A stretch of 6,865 nucleotides of DNA, from contig JAJZCT010000183.1 in assembly GCA_021828925.1 (NCBI GenBank), forward strand, positions 1 to 6,865. Reading direction: 5' to 3'. Shown here piece after piece: positions 6,735 to 6,865 of this stretch. Under the pieces are notes generated by a model, which was not told the DNA's origin, searched no databases, and saw only the letters and a program-made list of their open reading frames with translations. Each line of letters begins with the position of its first letter. The stretch's first letter is position 1. Made by a program: the position numbers and the translations under genes. The stretch comes from Planctomycetota bacterium (GTDB lineage Bacteria > Planctomycetota > Phycisphaerae > WQYP01).

Positions 6735-6865
6735 ACTTACCATCTAAACGTGTTTCGATAAGAAAGGATGCCCATGCGACCGTGGTGCTCGGCAGTAAGC
6801 GAGTCGCCGTGCGCGAAGCAGTTAGCCCAACCTTCGCACTTTGGCACTAAAAAAGGCTCTGGCGC

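Larger units (their letters stand above)
6450..6865. other. Downstream stretch without a supportable gene
   Basis: No open frame here has a convincing start, ribosome site and recognisable product. Present are: a minus-strand open frame with no start codon at its upstream end (6470-6661, ending ELNAAAIE); a short plus-strand frame (ATG at 6695 to TAA at 6848-6850); a small hairpin GGACT/AGTCC with a 6-base loop at 6618-6633; two short tandem duplications at 6675-6734; and an imperfect inverted repeat at 6806-6845. No stem followed by a T-run was found after the GH2 stop, so the operon terminator is not identified. A further ATG at 6774, preceded by AAGGA, stays open to the window edge and could begin a gene, but 30 codons are too few to judge. 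Confidence 0.5.

Overview
The window reads as a carbohydrate-degradation locus from an environmental bacterium of the PVC group, most likely Planctomycetota (Phycisphaerae-like) or Verrucomicrobiota. This rests on four things seen together: a PEP-CTERM sorting tail, a regulator fusing a LacI-type sugar sensor to an AraC DNA-binding domain, a very large Tat-exported glycoside hydrolase family 2 (GH2) enzyme with an N-terminal discoidin domain, and moderate GC content. The assignment is inference; there is no rRNA or other phylogenetic marker.

Layout. Bases 1-95 hold the end of an open frame I do not recognise. Bases 96-284 continue in the same frame as the tail of a truncated gene: a short beta-sandwich end followed by a PEP-CTERM sorting signal. 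It is homologous to the C-terminus of the intact hydrolase at 1785-3269, so it is a remnant of an anchored paralogue. A convergent regulator gene occupies 327-1517 on the minus strand. A divergent intergenic region (1518-1784) carries a perfect 11-bp tandem repeat and other repeats that are candidate operators. Then come two plus-strand genes, 27 bp apart: a secreted TIM-barrel glycosidase of clan GH-A type (1785-3269) and the discoidin-GH2 enzyme (3297-6449). Bases 6450-6865 contain no gene I can support, but they hold two short tandem duplications, an imperfect inverted repeat and weak ORF remnants.

How the parts fit. The regulator probably senses a sugar released from the target polysaccharide and controls the divergent two-gene operon. 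The GH-A enzyme and the GH2 exo-type enzyme would act outside the cytoplasm on the same glycan, one leaving by a Sec-like signal and the other by Tat, with the discoidin domain holding the GH2 enzyme on carbohydrate. The substrate cannot be read from sequence; the GH2 enzyme resembles the exo-beta-glucosaminidase/beta-mannosidase branch.

I see no defence, CRISPR, mobile or otherwise clearly novel system. The most interesting points are the PEP-CTERM-tailed remnant beside a paralogue that ends exactly where such a tail would start, the operator-like repeats, and a second Shine-Dalgarno/mini-ORF arrangement at the junction of the two hydrolase genes.
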